Part shown: piece after piece, positions 37,341-50,840 of the stretch
How the letters are laid out: every line of letters begins with the position of its first letter
Numbering within the stretch: position 1 is the stretch's first letter
Assembly: GCF_033118175.1 (NCBI RefSeq)
Contig: NW_026870906.1
Coordinates: forward strand, 992,001 to 1,056,000
Direction of reading: 5' to 3'
Length of the DNA stretch: 64,000 bases
Source: Dama dama
Lineage: Eukaryota; Chordata; Mammalia; Artiodactyla; Cervidae
Notes under the pieces: model-generated
The model's database searches: none
Seen by the model: the letters and a program-made list of their open reading frames with translations, nothing else
Told to the model about the DNA's origin: nothing
Position numbers and translations under genes: made by a program

Positions 37341-39980
37341 TGCTCCTCATATTTTTCACAGCTTTTCAGGCTCTTCGTGTTTTTCAACATTGCTTCATGC
37401 TCCTCCTATTTTTCAGACCGTTTCATGCTACTCATAATTTTCACACCTTTTGAAGCTCTTCATATTTTTCACACATTTTCAGGCTCTTCTAGTTTTTCAA
37501 CACCGCTTCATTCTCCTCCTATTTTTCAGACTGTTTCATGCCCCTCATATTTTTGACACCGTTTGAAGCTCTTCATATTTTTCACACGTTTTCAGGCTCT
37601 TCATGTTTTTCAACACCGCTTCTTGCTCCTCCTATTTTTCAGACAGTTTCATGCTCCTCATATTTTTCAGACTTTCTGAAGCTCTTCAGATTTTTCACAC
37701 CTTTTCAGGCTCTTCATGTTTTTGAACACCGTTTGATACTCCTCATAATTTTCAGGCCGTTTCATGCTCCTCATATTTTTGACACCTTTTGAAGCTCTTC
37801 ACGTTTTTCAACTCCGTTTCATGCTCCTCTTAATTTTCAGACCATTTGATCCTCCTCTTATTTTTCAGACCGTTTCATGCTCCTCATATTTTTGACACCT
37901 TTTGAAGCTCTTCATATTTTTCACACCTTTTCAGGCTCTTCATGTTTTTCAACACCATTTCATGCTCCTCATATTTTTGATAGCTTTTTAAGCTCTTCAT
38001 ATTTTTCACACCTTCTCAGGCTTTTCATGTTTCTGAACACCGTTTCATGCTAATCCTATTTTTCAGACCGTTTCACGCTCCTCATATTTTTGAAACCTTT
38101 TGAAGCTCTTCATATTTTTAACACCTTTTCAGGCTCTTCAAGTAATTCAACAACGTTTCATGCTCCTCCTATTTTTCAGACCCATTCATGCTCCTGATAT
38201 TTTTGACACCTTTTGAAGCTCTTCATATTTTTCACACCCTTTCAGGTTCTTCATGTTTGTCAACACCGTTTCATGCCAATCCTATTTTTCAGACGGTTGC
38301 ACGCTCCTCATATTTTTGACACCGTTTGAAGCTCTTCATATTTTTATCACCTTTTCAGGCTCTTAAAGTTTTTGAACAACGTGTCATGCTCCTCCTGTTT
38401 TTCAGACGTTTACATCCTCCTCATTTTCTTGAAACTTTTTGAAGCTTTTCATATTTTTCACATCTTTTCATGCTCTTCATGTTTTTCAACATGGTTTCAT
38501 GCTCCTCCTGTTTTTCAGACCGTTTCATGCTCCTCGTATTTTTGACACTTTTTGAAGCTCTTCATATTTTTCAACACCGTTTCATTCTTGTCCTATTTTT
38601 CAGACCGTTTCATGGTCCTCATTATTTCAGACCATTTCATGCTTCTCATATTTTTGACACCTTTTGCAGCTCTTCATATTTTTCACACCTTTTCAGGTTC
38701 TTCATGTTTTTCAACATCGTTTCATGCTCCTCCTATTTTTCAGACCTTTTCATGCTCCTCATATTTTTGACACCTTTGAAGCTCTTCATGATTTTCCAAC
38801 CTTTTCAGGTTCTTCATGTTTTTCAACACCGTCTCATGCTCCTCCTATTTTTCAGACCGTTTCATGCTCCTCATATTTTTGACACCTCTTGAATCTCTTC
38901 ATATTTTTCACACCTTTTCATGCTCTTCATGTTTTCATACAACGTTTCATGCTCCTCCCATTTTTCAGACCATTTTGTGCTCCTCATATTTTTCAGACCG
39001 TCTCATGCTCCTCTTATTTATGACAGCTTTTGAAGCTCTTCATATTTTTCACACTTTTTGAAGCTCTTCATGTTTTTCAACACCGTTTCATGCTCCTCCA
39101 ATGTTTATGACCCTTTCATGCTCCTCATATTTTTAACATCTTTTGAAGCTCTTCATATTTTTCATACCTTTTCAAGCAATTCATGTGTTCAACACCATTT
39201 TATGCTCCTCCTATTTTTCAGACCCTTTCATGCTCCTCATATTATTGACACCTTCTGAAGCTCTTCTTATTGTTCACAGCTTTTCAGGCTCTTCATGATT
39301 TTCAACACCGTTTCATGCTCCTCCTATTTTTCAGATGGTTTCAGGCTCCTCATATTTTTGACACCTTGAAAGCTCTTCATATATTTCCAACCTTTTCAGG
39401 TTCTTCATGTTTTTCAACACCATCTCATGCTCCTACTCTTTTTCAGACCGTTCCATGCTCCTCATATTATTGACTCCTTTTGAAGATCTTCATATTTTTC
39501 ACACTTTTAATGCTCTTCATGTTATTCAACACCGTTACATACTCCTCATATTTTTGACACCTTTTGCAGCTCTTCAAATTTTTCACACCTTTTCAGGATC
39601 TTCATGTTTTTCAACACCGTCTCATGCTCCTCCTTTTTTTGAAACCTTTTGAAGCTCTTCATATATTTGACACTTTTTCAGGATCTTCATGTTTTTCAAC
39701 ACCGTCTCATGCTCCTCCTATTTTTTTTTACCCGTTTCATGCGACTAATAATTTTGAAACCTTTTGAAGCTCTTCATATTTTTCACACCTTTTCATGCTT
39801 TTTTGTTTTTCAACACCGTTTCATACTCCTCCTATATTTCAGACCGTTTCATGATCCTCATATTTTTGACACCTTTTGAAGCTCTTCATATTTTTCACAC
39901 CTTTTCAGGCCTTTCATGTTTTTCAATACCATTTCATGCTCCTCCTACCTTTCAGAACCATTCATGCTACTGATATTTTT
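37340..39980. repeat. Link plus family C block, copy 3, with C extension
   Basis: Up to about 38,910 it is the copy of 13,320-14,890 (offset 24,020). It continues into C marks not present in copies 1 and 2: TTATTTATGACAGC (about 39,013), CCAATGTTTATGACCC (about 39,098) and GCAATTCATGTGTTC (about 39,175). It also holds a T9 run at 39,721-39,729 followed by ACCCGTTTCATGCGAC. The end recurs at 54,950 and following (offset about 15,587). Confidence 0.84.
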
Positions 39981-40400
39981 GACACCTTTTGAAGCTCTTC
40001 ATATTTTTCACACCTTTTCAGGCTCTTCATTTTTTTCAACATCGTTTCATGCTCCTCCTATTTTTCAGACCGTTTCATGCTCCTCATATTTTTGACACCT
40101 TTTGGAGATTTTCATATATTTCACACTTTTTCAGGCTCTTCATGTTTTTCAACACCACTTCATGATCCTCCTATTTTTCAGACCGTTTCTTGCTCCTCTA
40201 ATTTTTGACACCTTTTGAAGCTCTTCGTATTTTTCACACCTTTTGAAGCTCTTCATATTTTTCACACCTTTTCAGGCTCTTCATGTTTTTGAACACCGTT
40301 TCATGCTCCTCTTATTTGTGACAACTTTTGAAGCTCTTCATATTTTTCACACCTTTTCAGGCTCTTCATGTTTTTGAACACCTCTTCTTGCTCCTTAATT
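39980..40400. repeat. Family D segment
   Basis: CATTTTTTTCAACATCG near 40,028 and GGAGATTTTCATATATTTC near 40,105 match the D segments at 19.8 and 55.6 kb. Compared with 19.8 kb, one a monomer is missing after CTTCGTATTTTTC. Confidence 0.78.
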
Positions 40401-40920
40401 TTTGGAGATAGTTTCATGCTTCTCATATTTTTAACACCTTTTGAAGCTCTTCGTATTTTTCACACCTTTTGAAACTCTTCATATTTTTCACACCTTTTGA
40501 AGCTCTTCATATTTTTCACACCTTTTCAGGCTCCTCATGTTTTTCAAAACCGGTTCATTCTCCTCCTATTTTTCAGACCGTTTCATGCTCCTCATATTTT
40601 TGACACCTTTTGAAGCTCTTCATATTTTTCACAACTTTTCAGTTTCTTCATGTTTTTCAATACCGCTTCATGCTCTTCCTATTTTTCAGACCGTTTCATG
40701 CTCCTCATATTTTTCACACTTTCTGAAGCTCTTCAGATTTTTCACACCTTTACAGGCTCTTCATGTTTTCAACACCATTTCATGCTCCTCCTATTTTTCA
40801 GACCGTTTCATGCTCCTCTCAATTTTGACACCTTTTGAAGCTCTTCATATTTTTCACACCTTTTCAGGCTCTTCATGTTTCTGAACACCGTTTCATGCTC
40901 CTCATATTTTTGACGCCTTT
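40400..40920. repeat. Short family A piece
   Basis: The marker is at 40,404 with CACCTCTTC. Several a monomers in a row (about 40,430-40,525) resemble the tail of a D segment, so D and A are interleaved here. It then matches 20,411 and following at an offset of 20,126. Confidence 0.75.
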
Positions 40921-43150
40921 TGAAGCTCTTTATATTTTTCACACCCTTTCATGCTCTTCATGTTTTTCAACACCGTTTAATGGCCTACTATTTTTCAGAA
41001 CGTTTCGTGGTCCTCCGATTTTTCAGACCGTTTCTTGCTCCTCATATTTTTGACACCTTTTGAAGCTCTTCATATTTTTCACACCTTTTCAGGCTCTTCA
41101 TGTTTTTCAACACCACTTCATTCTCCTCCTATTTTTCAGAACATTTCATGCTCCTCATATTTTTCACACCTTTTGAAGCTCTTCATATTTTTCACACATT
41201 TTCAGGCTCTTCATGTTTTACAACAACGCTTCATGCTCCTCCTATATTTCAGACCGTTTCATGCTCCTCATATTTTTCACACCTTTGGAAGCTCTTCATA
41301 TTTTTCACACATTTTCAGGCTCTTCATATTTTTGAAAACCGCTTCATGCTGCTCCTATTTTTCTGACCGTTTCATGCTCCTCATACTTTGACACCTTTAG
41401 AAGCTCTTACTTAATATTTTTCACTGCCTTTCAGGCTCTTCATGTTTGTCAACACCGCTTCATGCCCCTCAATTTTTCAGACCGTTTCATGCTCCTCATA
41501 TTTTTGACACCTTTTGAAGCTCTTCATACTTTTCACACCTTATCAGGCTCTTCATTGTTTCAATACCATTTCATGCTCCTCCTATTTTTCAGACTGTTTC
41601 ATGCTCTTCATATTCTGACACCTTTTGAAGCTCTTCATATTTTTGACACCTTTTGAAGTTCTTCATATTTTTCACACCTTATCAGGCTCTTCATATTTTT
41701 GAACACTGATTCATGCTCCTCCTATTTTCCAGACCGTTTCATGCTCCTCATATTTTTGACACCTTTTGAAGCTCTTCATATTTTTCACACCTTTTCAGGC
41801 TCTTCATGTTTTTAACACCGTTTCATGCTCCTCCTATTTTTTACACATTTTGAAGCTCTTCATATTTTTCACACATTTTCACGCTTTCCATGTTTTTCAA
41901 CACCGTTTCCTGCTGCTCCTATTTTTCAGAACGTTTCATGCTACTGATGTTTTTGAGACGATTTGAAGCTCTTCATATTTTTCACACCTTTTCAGGCTCT
42001 TCATGTTTTTCAACACCGCTTCATGCTCCTCCTATTTTTCAGACCGTTTCATGCTCCTAATATTTTTGACAACTTTTGAAGCTCTTCATATTTTTCACAC
42101 CTTTTTAGGCTCTTCATGTTTTTGAACAACGCTTCATGCTCCTCCTACTTTTCAGACCGTTTCATGCTCCTCATGTATTTCACACCTTTTGAAGCTCTTC
42201 ATGTTTTTCAACACAGTTTCATACTCTTTCTTTTTTTCAGCCTGTTTCATGCTCCTCTTATTTTTCAGACCGTTTCATGTTCTTCATATATGTGACACCT
42301 TTTGAAGCTGTTCATATTTTTCACACCTTTTCATGATCTTCATGTTTTTCAACACCGTTTCATGCTCCTCATATTTTTGACACCTTTTAAAACACCTCAT
42401 ATTTTTCACACCTTTTCATGCTCTTCCTGATTTTCAACGCCGTCTCATGTTCCTCCTATTTTTTGACCGTTTCATGTTCCTCATATTTTTGACACCTTTT
42501 GCAGCTCTTCATGTTTTTCACACCCTTTCATGCTCTTCATGTTTTTCAACACGGTTTCATGCTCCTCCTATATTTCAGACCGTTTCATGCTCCTCATGTT
42601 TTTGACACCTTTTGAAGTTCTTCATGTTTTTCAACACCGTTTCATGCTCCTCCTATTTTTCACATCGTTTCAGGCTCCTCATATTTTTCTGACCGATCCA
42701 TGGTCCTCATATTTTTCACACCTTTTGATGCTCCTCATATTTTTCAAAACCGTTTCATGCTCTTCCTACTTTTCAGAACGTTTCATGCTCCTCGTATTTT
42801 TTAGGCCAATTCGTGCTCATCATATTTTTGACACCTTTTGACGCTCATCATGTTTTTCACACCTTTTCATGCTCTTCATGTTTTTCAACACCGTTTAATG
42901 GCCTACTATTTTTCAGAACGTTTCGTGGTCCTCCGATTTTTCAGACCGTTTCTTGCTCCTCATATTTTTGACACCTTTAGAAGCTCTTCATATTTTTCAC
43001 ACCTTTTCAGGCTCTTCATGTTTTTCAACACCACTTCATTCTCCTCCTATTTTTCAGAACATTTCATGCTCCTCATATTTTTCACACCTTTTCAGGTTCT
43101 TCATGTTTTTGAACACCGTTTCATGCTCCTCCTATTTGTGACAACTTTTG
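40920..43150. repeat. Family B block
   Basis: To about 41,700 it copies 20,800-21,560 (offset 20,126). From about 41,669 it copies 16,268 and following (offset 25,401), and from 41,992 it copies bases 1-1,150. Unlike 21,351-22,106, it has a single 252-bp unit. Confidence 0.84.
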
Positions 43151-46100
43151 AAGCTCTTGATATTTTTCACACCTTTTCAGGCTCTTCATGTTTTTGAACA
43201 CCACTTCTTGCTCCTTAATTTTTGGAGATAGTTTCATGCTTCTCATATTTTTGACACCTTTTGAAGCTCTTCATATTTTTCACACCTTTTAAGGCTCTGC
43301 ATGCTTTTCAATACTGCTTCATGCTACTCCTATTTTTCAGACCGTTTCATGCTCCTCATATTTTAGACACCGTTTGAAGCTCTTCATATTTTTCACACCT
43401 TTTCAGGCTCCTCATGTTTTTCAAAACCGCTTCATTCTCCTCCTATTTTTCAGACCGTTTCATACTCCTCATATTTTTGACACCTTTTGAAGCTCTTCAT
43501 ATTTTTCACAACTTTTCAGTTTCTTCATGTTTTTCAATACCGCTTCATGCTCTTCCTATTTTTCAGACCGTTTCATGCTCCTCTTATTTTTCACACTTTC
43601 TGAAGCTCTTCAGATTTTTCACACCTTTACAGGCTCTTCATGTTTTCAACACCATTTCATGCTCCTCCTATTTTTCAGACCGTTTCATGCTCCTCTCAAT
43701 TTTGACACCTTTTGAAGCTCTTCATATTTTTCACAACTTTTCAGGCTCTTCATGTTTCTGAACACCATTTCATGCTCCTCATGTTTTTGACGCCTTTTGA
43801 AGCTCTTTATATTTTTCACACCTTTTCTGGCTCTTCATGTTTTTTAATAGCGCTTCATGTTCCTCCTATTTTTCAGACCATTTCATGCTCCTCATATTTT
43901 TCACACCTTTTGAAGCTCTTCACATTTTTCAAACCTTTTTAAGCTCTTCATGTTTTTCAACAATGCTTCAAGCTCCTCCTATTTGTCTGACTGTTTCATG
44001 CTCCTCATATTTTTGACACATTTTGAAGCTTTTCATATTTTTCACACCTTTTCAGGCTCGTCATGTTTTTGAACACCTTTTCATGCTCCTCATCTTTTTG
44101 AAACCTTCAGAAGCTCTTCATATTTTTCACACCTTTTCAGGCTCTTCATGTTTTCAACACCGCTTCATGCTCCTCCTATTTTCAGACCGTTTCATGCTCC
44201 TCTCAATTTTGACACCTTTTGAAGCTCTTCATATTTTTCACACATTTTGAAACTTTTTATATTTTTTACACTTTTTTAAGCTCTTCATATTTTTCAAAAC
44301 TTTTCAGCCTCTTCATATTTTTGAACATCTTTTCAGGCTCTTCATTTTTTTCAACACCGCATGATGCTCCTCCTATTTTTCAGACCATTTCATGCTCCTC
44401 ATAATTTTGACACCCTTTGAAGCTTTTGATATTTTTCACAGATTTTCAGGCTCTTCATGTTGTTCAACACCGCTTCATGCTCCTCCTATTTTTCAGACTG
44501 TTTCATGCTCCTCATATTTTTGACACCTTTTGAAGCTCTTCATATTTTTCACACCTTTTAAGGCTCTGCATGCTTTTCAATACTGCTTCATGCTACTCCT
44601 ATTTTTCAGACCGTTTCATGCTCCTCATATTTTTGACACCGTTTGAAGCTCTTCATATTTTTCACACCTTTTCAGGCTCCTCATGTTTTTCAAAACCGCT
44701 TCATTCTCCTCCTATTTTTCAGACCGTTTCATGCTCCTCATATTTTTGACACCTTTTGAAGCTCTTCATATTTTTCACAACTTTTCAGTTTCTTCATGTT
44801 TTTCAATACCGCTTCATGCTCTTCCTATTTTTCAGACCGTTTCATGCTCCTCTTATTTTTTTCACTTTCTGAAGCTCTTCAGATTTTTCACACCTTTACA
44901 GGCTCTTCATGTTTTCAACACCATTTCATGCTCCTCCTATTTTTCAGACCGTTTCATGCTCCTCTCAATTTTGACACCTTTTGAAGCTCTTCATATTTTT
45001 CACACCTTTTCAGGCTCTTCATGTTTCTGAACACCGTTTCATGCTCCTCATATTTTTGACACCGTTTGAAGCTCTTCATATTTTTCACACCTTTTCTGGC
45101 TCTTCATGTTTTTTAACAGCGCTTCATGCTCCTCCTATTTTTCAGACCATTTCATGCTCCTCATATTTTTCACAACTTTTGAAGCTTGTCACTTTTTTCA
45201 CACCTTCTTAGGCTCTTCATGTTATTCAACAACGCTTCAAGCTCCTCCTATTTGTCTGACTGTTTCATGCTCCTCATATTTTTGACACATTTTGAAGCTC
45301 TTCATATTTTTTACACCTTTTCAGGCTCGTCATGTTTTTGAACACCTTTTCATGCTCCTCATCTTTTTGAAACCTTCAGAAGCTCTTCATATTTTTCACA
45401 CCTTTTCAGGCTCTTCATGTTTTCAACACCGCTTCATGCTCCTCCTATTTTCAGACCGTTTCATGCTCCTCTCATTTTTGACACCTTTTGAAGCTCTTCA
45501 TATTTTTCACACATTTTGAAGCTCTTTATATTTTTTACACTTTTTTAAGCTCTTCATATTTTTCAAAACTTTTCAGCCTCTTCATATTTTTGAACATCTT
45601 TTCAGGCTCTTCATTTTTTTCAACACCGCTTGATGCTCCTCCTATTTTTCAGACCATTTCATGCTCCTCATAATTTTGACACCTTTTGAAGCTTTTGATA
45701 TTTTTCACACATTTTCAGGCTCTTCATGTTGTTCAACACCGCTTCATGCTCCTCCTATTTTTCAGACTGTTTCATGCTCCTCATATTTTTGACACCTTTT
45801 GAAGCTCTTCATATTTTTCACACCTTTTCAGGCTCTTCATGTTTTTGAACACCACTTCTTGCTCCTTAATTTTTGGAGATAGTTTCATGCTTCTCATATT
45901 TTTGACACCTTTTGAAGCTCTTCATATTTTTCACACCTTTTAAGGCTCTGCATGCTTTTCAATACTGCTTCATGCTACTCCTATTTTTCAGACCGTTTCA
46001 TGCTCCTCATATTTTTGACACCGTTTGAAGCTCTTCATATTTTTCACACCTTTTCAGGCTCCTCATGTTTTTCAAAAACGCTTCATTCTCCTCCTATTTT

Positions 46101-46390
46101 TCAGACCGTTTCATACTCCTCATATTTTTGACACCTTTTGAAGCTCTTCATATTTTTCACAACTTTTCAGTTTCTTCATGTTTTTCAATACCGCTTCATG
46201 CTCTTCCTATTTTTCAGACTGTTTCATGCTCCTCTTATTTTTCACACTTTCTGAAGCTCTTCAGATTTTTCACACCTTTACAGGCTCTTCATGTTTTCAA
46301 CACCATTTCATGCTCCTCCTATTTTTCAAACCGTTTCATGCTCCTCTCAATTTTGACACCTTTTGAAGCTCTTCATATTTTTCACACCTT
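43150..46390. repeat. Family A block, 1,269- and 1,382-bp units in series
   Basis: Markers at 43,224 and 45,875 are 2,651 bp apart. The CAAAACCG tetramers near 43,414, 44,683 and 46,065 are spaced 1,269 and 1,382 bp, showing both unit lengths side by side. The block matches 1,150-4,060 at an offset of 41,991. Confidence 0.88.
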
Positions 46391-46950
46391 TTCAGGCTCC
46401 TCATGTTTTTCAAAACCGCTTCATGCTCCTCCTATTTTTCAGACCGTTTCATGCTCCTCATATTTTTCACACATTTTATGGCTCTTCGTATTTTTCACAG
46501 CTTTTCAGGCTCTTCGTGTTTTTCAACACTGCTTCATGCTCCTCCTATTTTTCAGACCGTTTCATGCTACTCATAATTTTCCCACCTTTTGAAGCTCTTC
46601 ATATTTTTCACACATTTTCAGGCTCTTCGAGTTTTTCAACACCGCTTCATTCTCCTCCTATTTTTCAGACTGTTTCATGCTCCTCATATTTTTGACACCG
46701 TTTGAAGCTCTTCATATTTTTCACACGTTTTCAGGCTCTTCATGTTTTTCAACACCGTTTCTTGCTCCTCCTATTTTTCAGACAGTTTCATGCTCCTCAT
46801 ATTTTTCAGACTTTCTGAAGCTCTTCAGATATTTCACACCTTCTCAGGCTCTTCATGTTTTTGAACACCGTTTGATACTCCTCATAATTTTCAGGCCGTT
46901 TCATGCTCCTCATATTTTTGACACCTTTTGAAGCTCTTCATATTTTTCAC
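46390..46950. repeat. Link segment
   Basis: ATGGCTCTTCG near 46,479 and CTTCGTG near 46,513 occur once, then CTTCGAG near 46,625, CAGACAG and GTTTGATACTCC. It corresponds to 10,634-11,313 without the extra 113-bp copy. Confidence 0.8.
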
Positions 46951-48910
46951 ACATTTTCAGGCTCTTCATATTTTTGAACACCACTTCTTGCTCCTTAATT
47001 TTTGGAGATAGTTTCATGCTTCTCATATTTTTTACACCTTTTGAAGCTCTTCATATTTTTCACACCTTTTAAGGCTCTGCATGCTTTTCAATACTGCTTC
47101 ATGCTACTCCTATTTTTCAGACCGTTTCATGCTCCTCATATTTTTTACACCTTTTGAAGCTCTTCATATTTTTCACACCTTTTAAGGCTCTGCATGCTTT
47201 TCAATACTGCTTCATGCTACTCCTATTTTTCAGACCGTTTCATGCTCCTCATATTTTTGACACCTTTTGAAGCTCTTCATATTTTTCACACCTTTTCAGG
47301 CTCTTCATGTTTTTGAACACCACTTCTTGCTCCTTAATTTTTGGAGATAGTTTCATGCTTCTCATATTTTTGACACCTTTTGAAGCTCTTCATATTTTTC
47401 ACACCTTTTAAGGCTCTGCATGCTTTTCAATACTGCTTCATGCTACTCCTATTTTTCAGACCGTTTCATGCTCCTCATATTTTTGACACCGTTTGAAGCT
47501 CTTCATATTTTTCACACCTTTTCAGGCTCCTCATGTTTTTCAAAACCGCTTCATTCTCCTACTATTTTTCAGACCGTTTCATGCTCCTCATATTTTTGAC
47601 ACCTTTTGAAGCTCCTCATATTTTTCACAACTTTTCAGTTTCTTCATGTTTTTCAATACCGCTTCATGCTCTTCCTATTTTTCAGACCGTTTCATGCTCC
47701 TCTTATTTTTCACACTTTCTGAAGCTCTTCAGATTTTTCACACCTTTACAGGCTCTTCATGTTTTCAACACCATTTCATGCTCCTCCTATTTTTCAGACC
47801 GTTTCATGCTCCTCTCAATTTTGACACCTTTTGAAGCTCTTCATATTTTTCACACCTTTTCAGGCTCTTCATGTTTCTGAACACCGTTTCATGCTCCTCA
47901 TATTTTTGATGCCTTTTGAAGCTCTTTATATTTTTCACACCTTTTCTGGCTCTTCATGTTTTTTAACAGCGCTTCATGCTCCTCCTATTTTTCAGACCAT
48001 TTCATGCTCCTCATATTTTTAACACCTTTTGAAGCTCTTCACATTTTTCACACCTTTTTAGGCTCTTCATGTATTTCAACAACGCTTCAAGCTCCTCCTA
48101 TTTGTCTGACTGTTTCATTCTCCTCATATTTTTGACACATTTTGAAGCTCTTCATATTTTTCACACCTTTTCAGGCTCGTCATGTTTTTGAACACCTTTT
48201 CATGCTCCTCATCTTTTTGAAACCTTCAGAAGCTCTTCATATTTTTCACACCTTTTCAGGCTCTTCATGTTTTCAACACCGCTTCATGCTCCTCCTATTT
48301 TCAGACCGTTTCATGCTCCTCTCATTTTTGACACCTTTTGAAGCTCTTCATATTTTTCACACATTTTGAAGCTCTTTATATTTTTTACACTTTTTTAAGC
48401 TCTTCATATTTTTCAAAACTTTTCAGCCTCTTCATATTTTTCAACATCTTTTCAGGCTCTTCATTTTTTTCAACACCGCTTGATGCTCCTCCTATTTTTC
48501 AGACCATTTCATGCTCCTCATAATTTTGACACCTTTTGAAGCTTTTGATATTTTTCACACATTTTCAGGCTCTTCATGTTGTTCAACACCGCTTCATGCT
48601 CCTCCTATTTTTCAGACTGTTTCATGCTCCTCATATTTTTGACACCTTTTGAAGCTCTTCATATTTTTCACACCTTTTCAGGCTCTTCATGTTTTTGAAC
48701 ACCACTTCTTGCTCCTTAATTTTTGGAGATAGTTTCATGCTTCTCATATTTTTGACACCTTTTGAAGCTCTTTATATTTTTCACACCTTTTAAGGCTCTG
48801 CATGCTTTTCAATACTGCTTCATGCTACTCCTATTTTTCAGACCGTTTCATGCTCCTCATATTTTTGACACCGTTTGAAGCTCTTCATATTTTTCACACC
48901 TTTTCAGGCT
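46950..48910. repeat. Family A block
   Basis: Markers at 47,004, 47,343 and 48,725 are spaced 339 and 1,382 bp. From about 47,330 it matches 7,800-9,100 at an offset of 39,537. It holds a 113-bp duplication at 47,071-47,296. Confidence 0.86.
47071..47296. repeat. 113-bp tandem duplication (AAGGCTCTGC tetramer)
   Basis: Copies 47,071-47,183 and 47,184-47,296 both start AAGGCTCTGCATGC. They differ only in the d monomer ending (TTTTTTACACC against TTTTTGACACC). Other loci have the AAGGCTCTGC tetramer singly between A marker and CAAAACCG tetramer, so the extra copy is local. Here it replaces the CAAAACCG tetramer of the 339-bp repeat, keeping total length. Confidence 0.9.
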
Positions 48911-49330
48911 CCTCATGTTTTTCAAAACCGCTTCATGCTCCTCCTATTTTTCAGACCGTTTCATGCTCCTCATATTTTTCACACATTTTATGGCTCTTCG
49001 TATTTTTCACAGCTTTTCAGGCTCTTCGTGTTTTTCAACACTGCTTCATGCTCCTCCTATTTTTCAGACCGTTTCATGCTCCTCATAATTTTCACACCTT
49101 TTGAAGCTCTTCATATTTTTCACACGTTTTCAGGCTCTTCATGTTTTTCAACACCGCTTCTTGCTCCTCCTATTTTTCAGACAGTTTCATGCTCCTCATA
49201 TTTTTCAGACTTTCTGAAGCTCTTCAGATTTTTCACACCTTTTCAGGCTCTTCATGTTTTTGAACACCGTTTGATACTCCTCATAATTTTCAGGCCGTTT
49301 CATGCTCCTCATATTTTTGACACCTTTTGA
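48910..49330. repeat. Link segment, shortened
   Basis: ATGGCTCTTCG occurs near 48,990, then directly the CAGACAG and GTTTGATACTCC tetramers. The CTTCTAG/CTTCGAG tetramer present in other links is missing, as if one 113-bp unit had been lost. Confidence 0.76.
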
Positions 49331-50840
49331 AGCTCTTCACGTTTTTCAACTCCGTTTCATGCTCCTCTTAATTTTCAGACCATTTGATCCTCCTCTTATT
49401 TTTCAGACCGTTTCATGCTCCTCATATTTTTGACACCTTTTGAAGCTCTTCATATTTTTCACACCTTTTCAGGCTCTTCATGTTTTTCAACACCATTTCA
49501 TGCTCCTCATATTTTTGATAGCTTTTTAAGCTCTTCATATTTTTCACACCTTCTCAGGCTTTTCATGTTTCTGAACACCGTTTCATGCTAATCCTATTTT
49601 TCAGACCGTTTCACGCTCCTCATATTTTTGAAACCTTTTGAAGCTCTTCATATTTTTAACACCTTTTCAGGCTCTTCAAGTAATTCAACAACGTTTCATG
49701 CTCCTCCTATTTTTCAGACCCATTCATGCTCCTGATATTTTTGACACCTTTTGAAGCTCTTCATATTTTTCACACCCTTTCAGGTTCTTCATGTTTGTCA
49801 ACACCGTTTCATGCCAATCCTATTTTTCAGACGGTTTCACGCTCCTCATATTTTTGACACCGTTTGAAGCTCTTCATATTTTTATCACCTTTTCAGGCTC
49901 TTAAAGTTTTTGAACAACGTGTCATGCTCCTCCTGTTTTTCAGACGTTTACATCCTCCTCATTTTCTTGAAACTTTTTGAAGCTTTTCATATTTTTCACA
50001 TCTTTTCATGCTCTTCATGTTTTTCAACACGGTTTCATGCTCCTCCTGTTTTTCAGACCGTTTCATGCTCCTCGTATTTTTGACACTTTTTGAAGCTCTT
50101 CATATTTTTCAACACCGTTTCATTCTTGTCCTATTTTTTCAGACCGTTTCATGGTCCTCATTATTTCAGACCATTTCATGCTTCTCATATTTTTGACACC
50201 TTTTGCAGCTCTTCATATTTTTCACACCTTTTCAGGTTCTTCATGTTTTTCAACATCGTTTCATGCTCCTCCTATTTTTCAGACCTTTTCATGCTCCTCA
50301 TATTTTTGACACCTTTGAAGCTCTTCAGGATTTTCCAACCTTTTCAGGTTCTTCATGTTTTTCAACACCGTCTCATGCTCCTCCTATTTTTCAGACCGTT
50401 TCATGCTCCTCATATTTTTGACACCTCTTGAATCTCTTCATATTTTTCACACCTTTTCATGCTCTTCATGTTTTCATACAACGTTTCATGCTCCTCCCAT
50501 TTTTCAGACCATTTCGTGCTCCTCATATTTTTCAGACCGTCTCATGCTCCTCTTATTTATGACAGCTTTTGAAGCTCTTCATATTTTTCACACTTTTTGA
50601 AGCTCTTCATGTTTTTCAACACCGTTTCATGCTCCTCCAATGTTTATGACCCTTTCATGCTCCTCATATTTTTAACATCTTTTGAAGCTCTTCATATTTT
50701 TCATACCTTTTCAAGCAATTCATGTGTTCAACACCATTTTATGCTCCTCCTATTTTTCAGACCCTTTCATGCTCCTCATATTATTGACACCTTCTGAAGC
50801 TCTTCTTATTGTACACAGCTTTTCAGGCTCTTCATGATTT
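49330..50840. repeat. Family C block, copy 4
   Basis: It carries GATAGCTTTTTAAGC (about 49,517), AGTAATTCAACAACG (about 49,678), TTATTTATGACAGC (about 50,552) and CCAATGTTTATGACCC (about 50,636). It matches 13,772 and following at offset 35,558. One extra T near 50,134-50,140 shifts the reading frame of the spurious open frame, another sign that no protein is being conserved. Confidence 0.85.
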
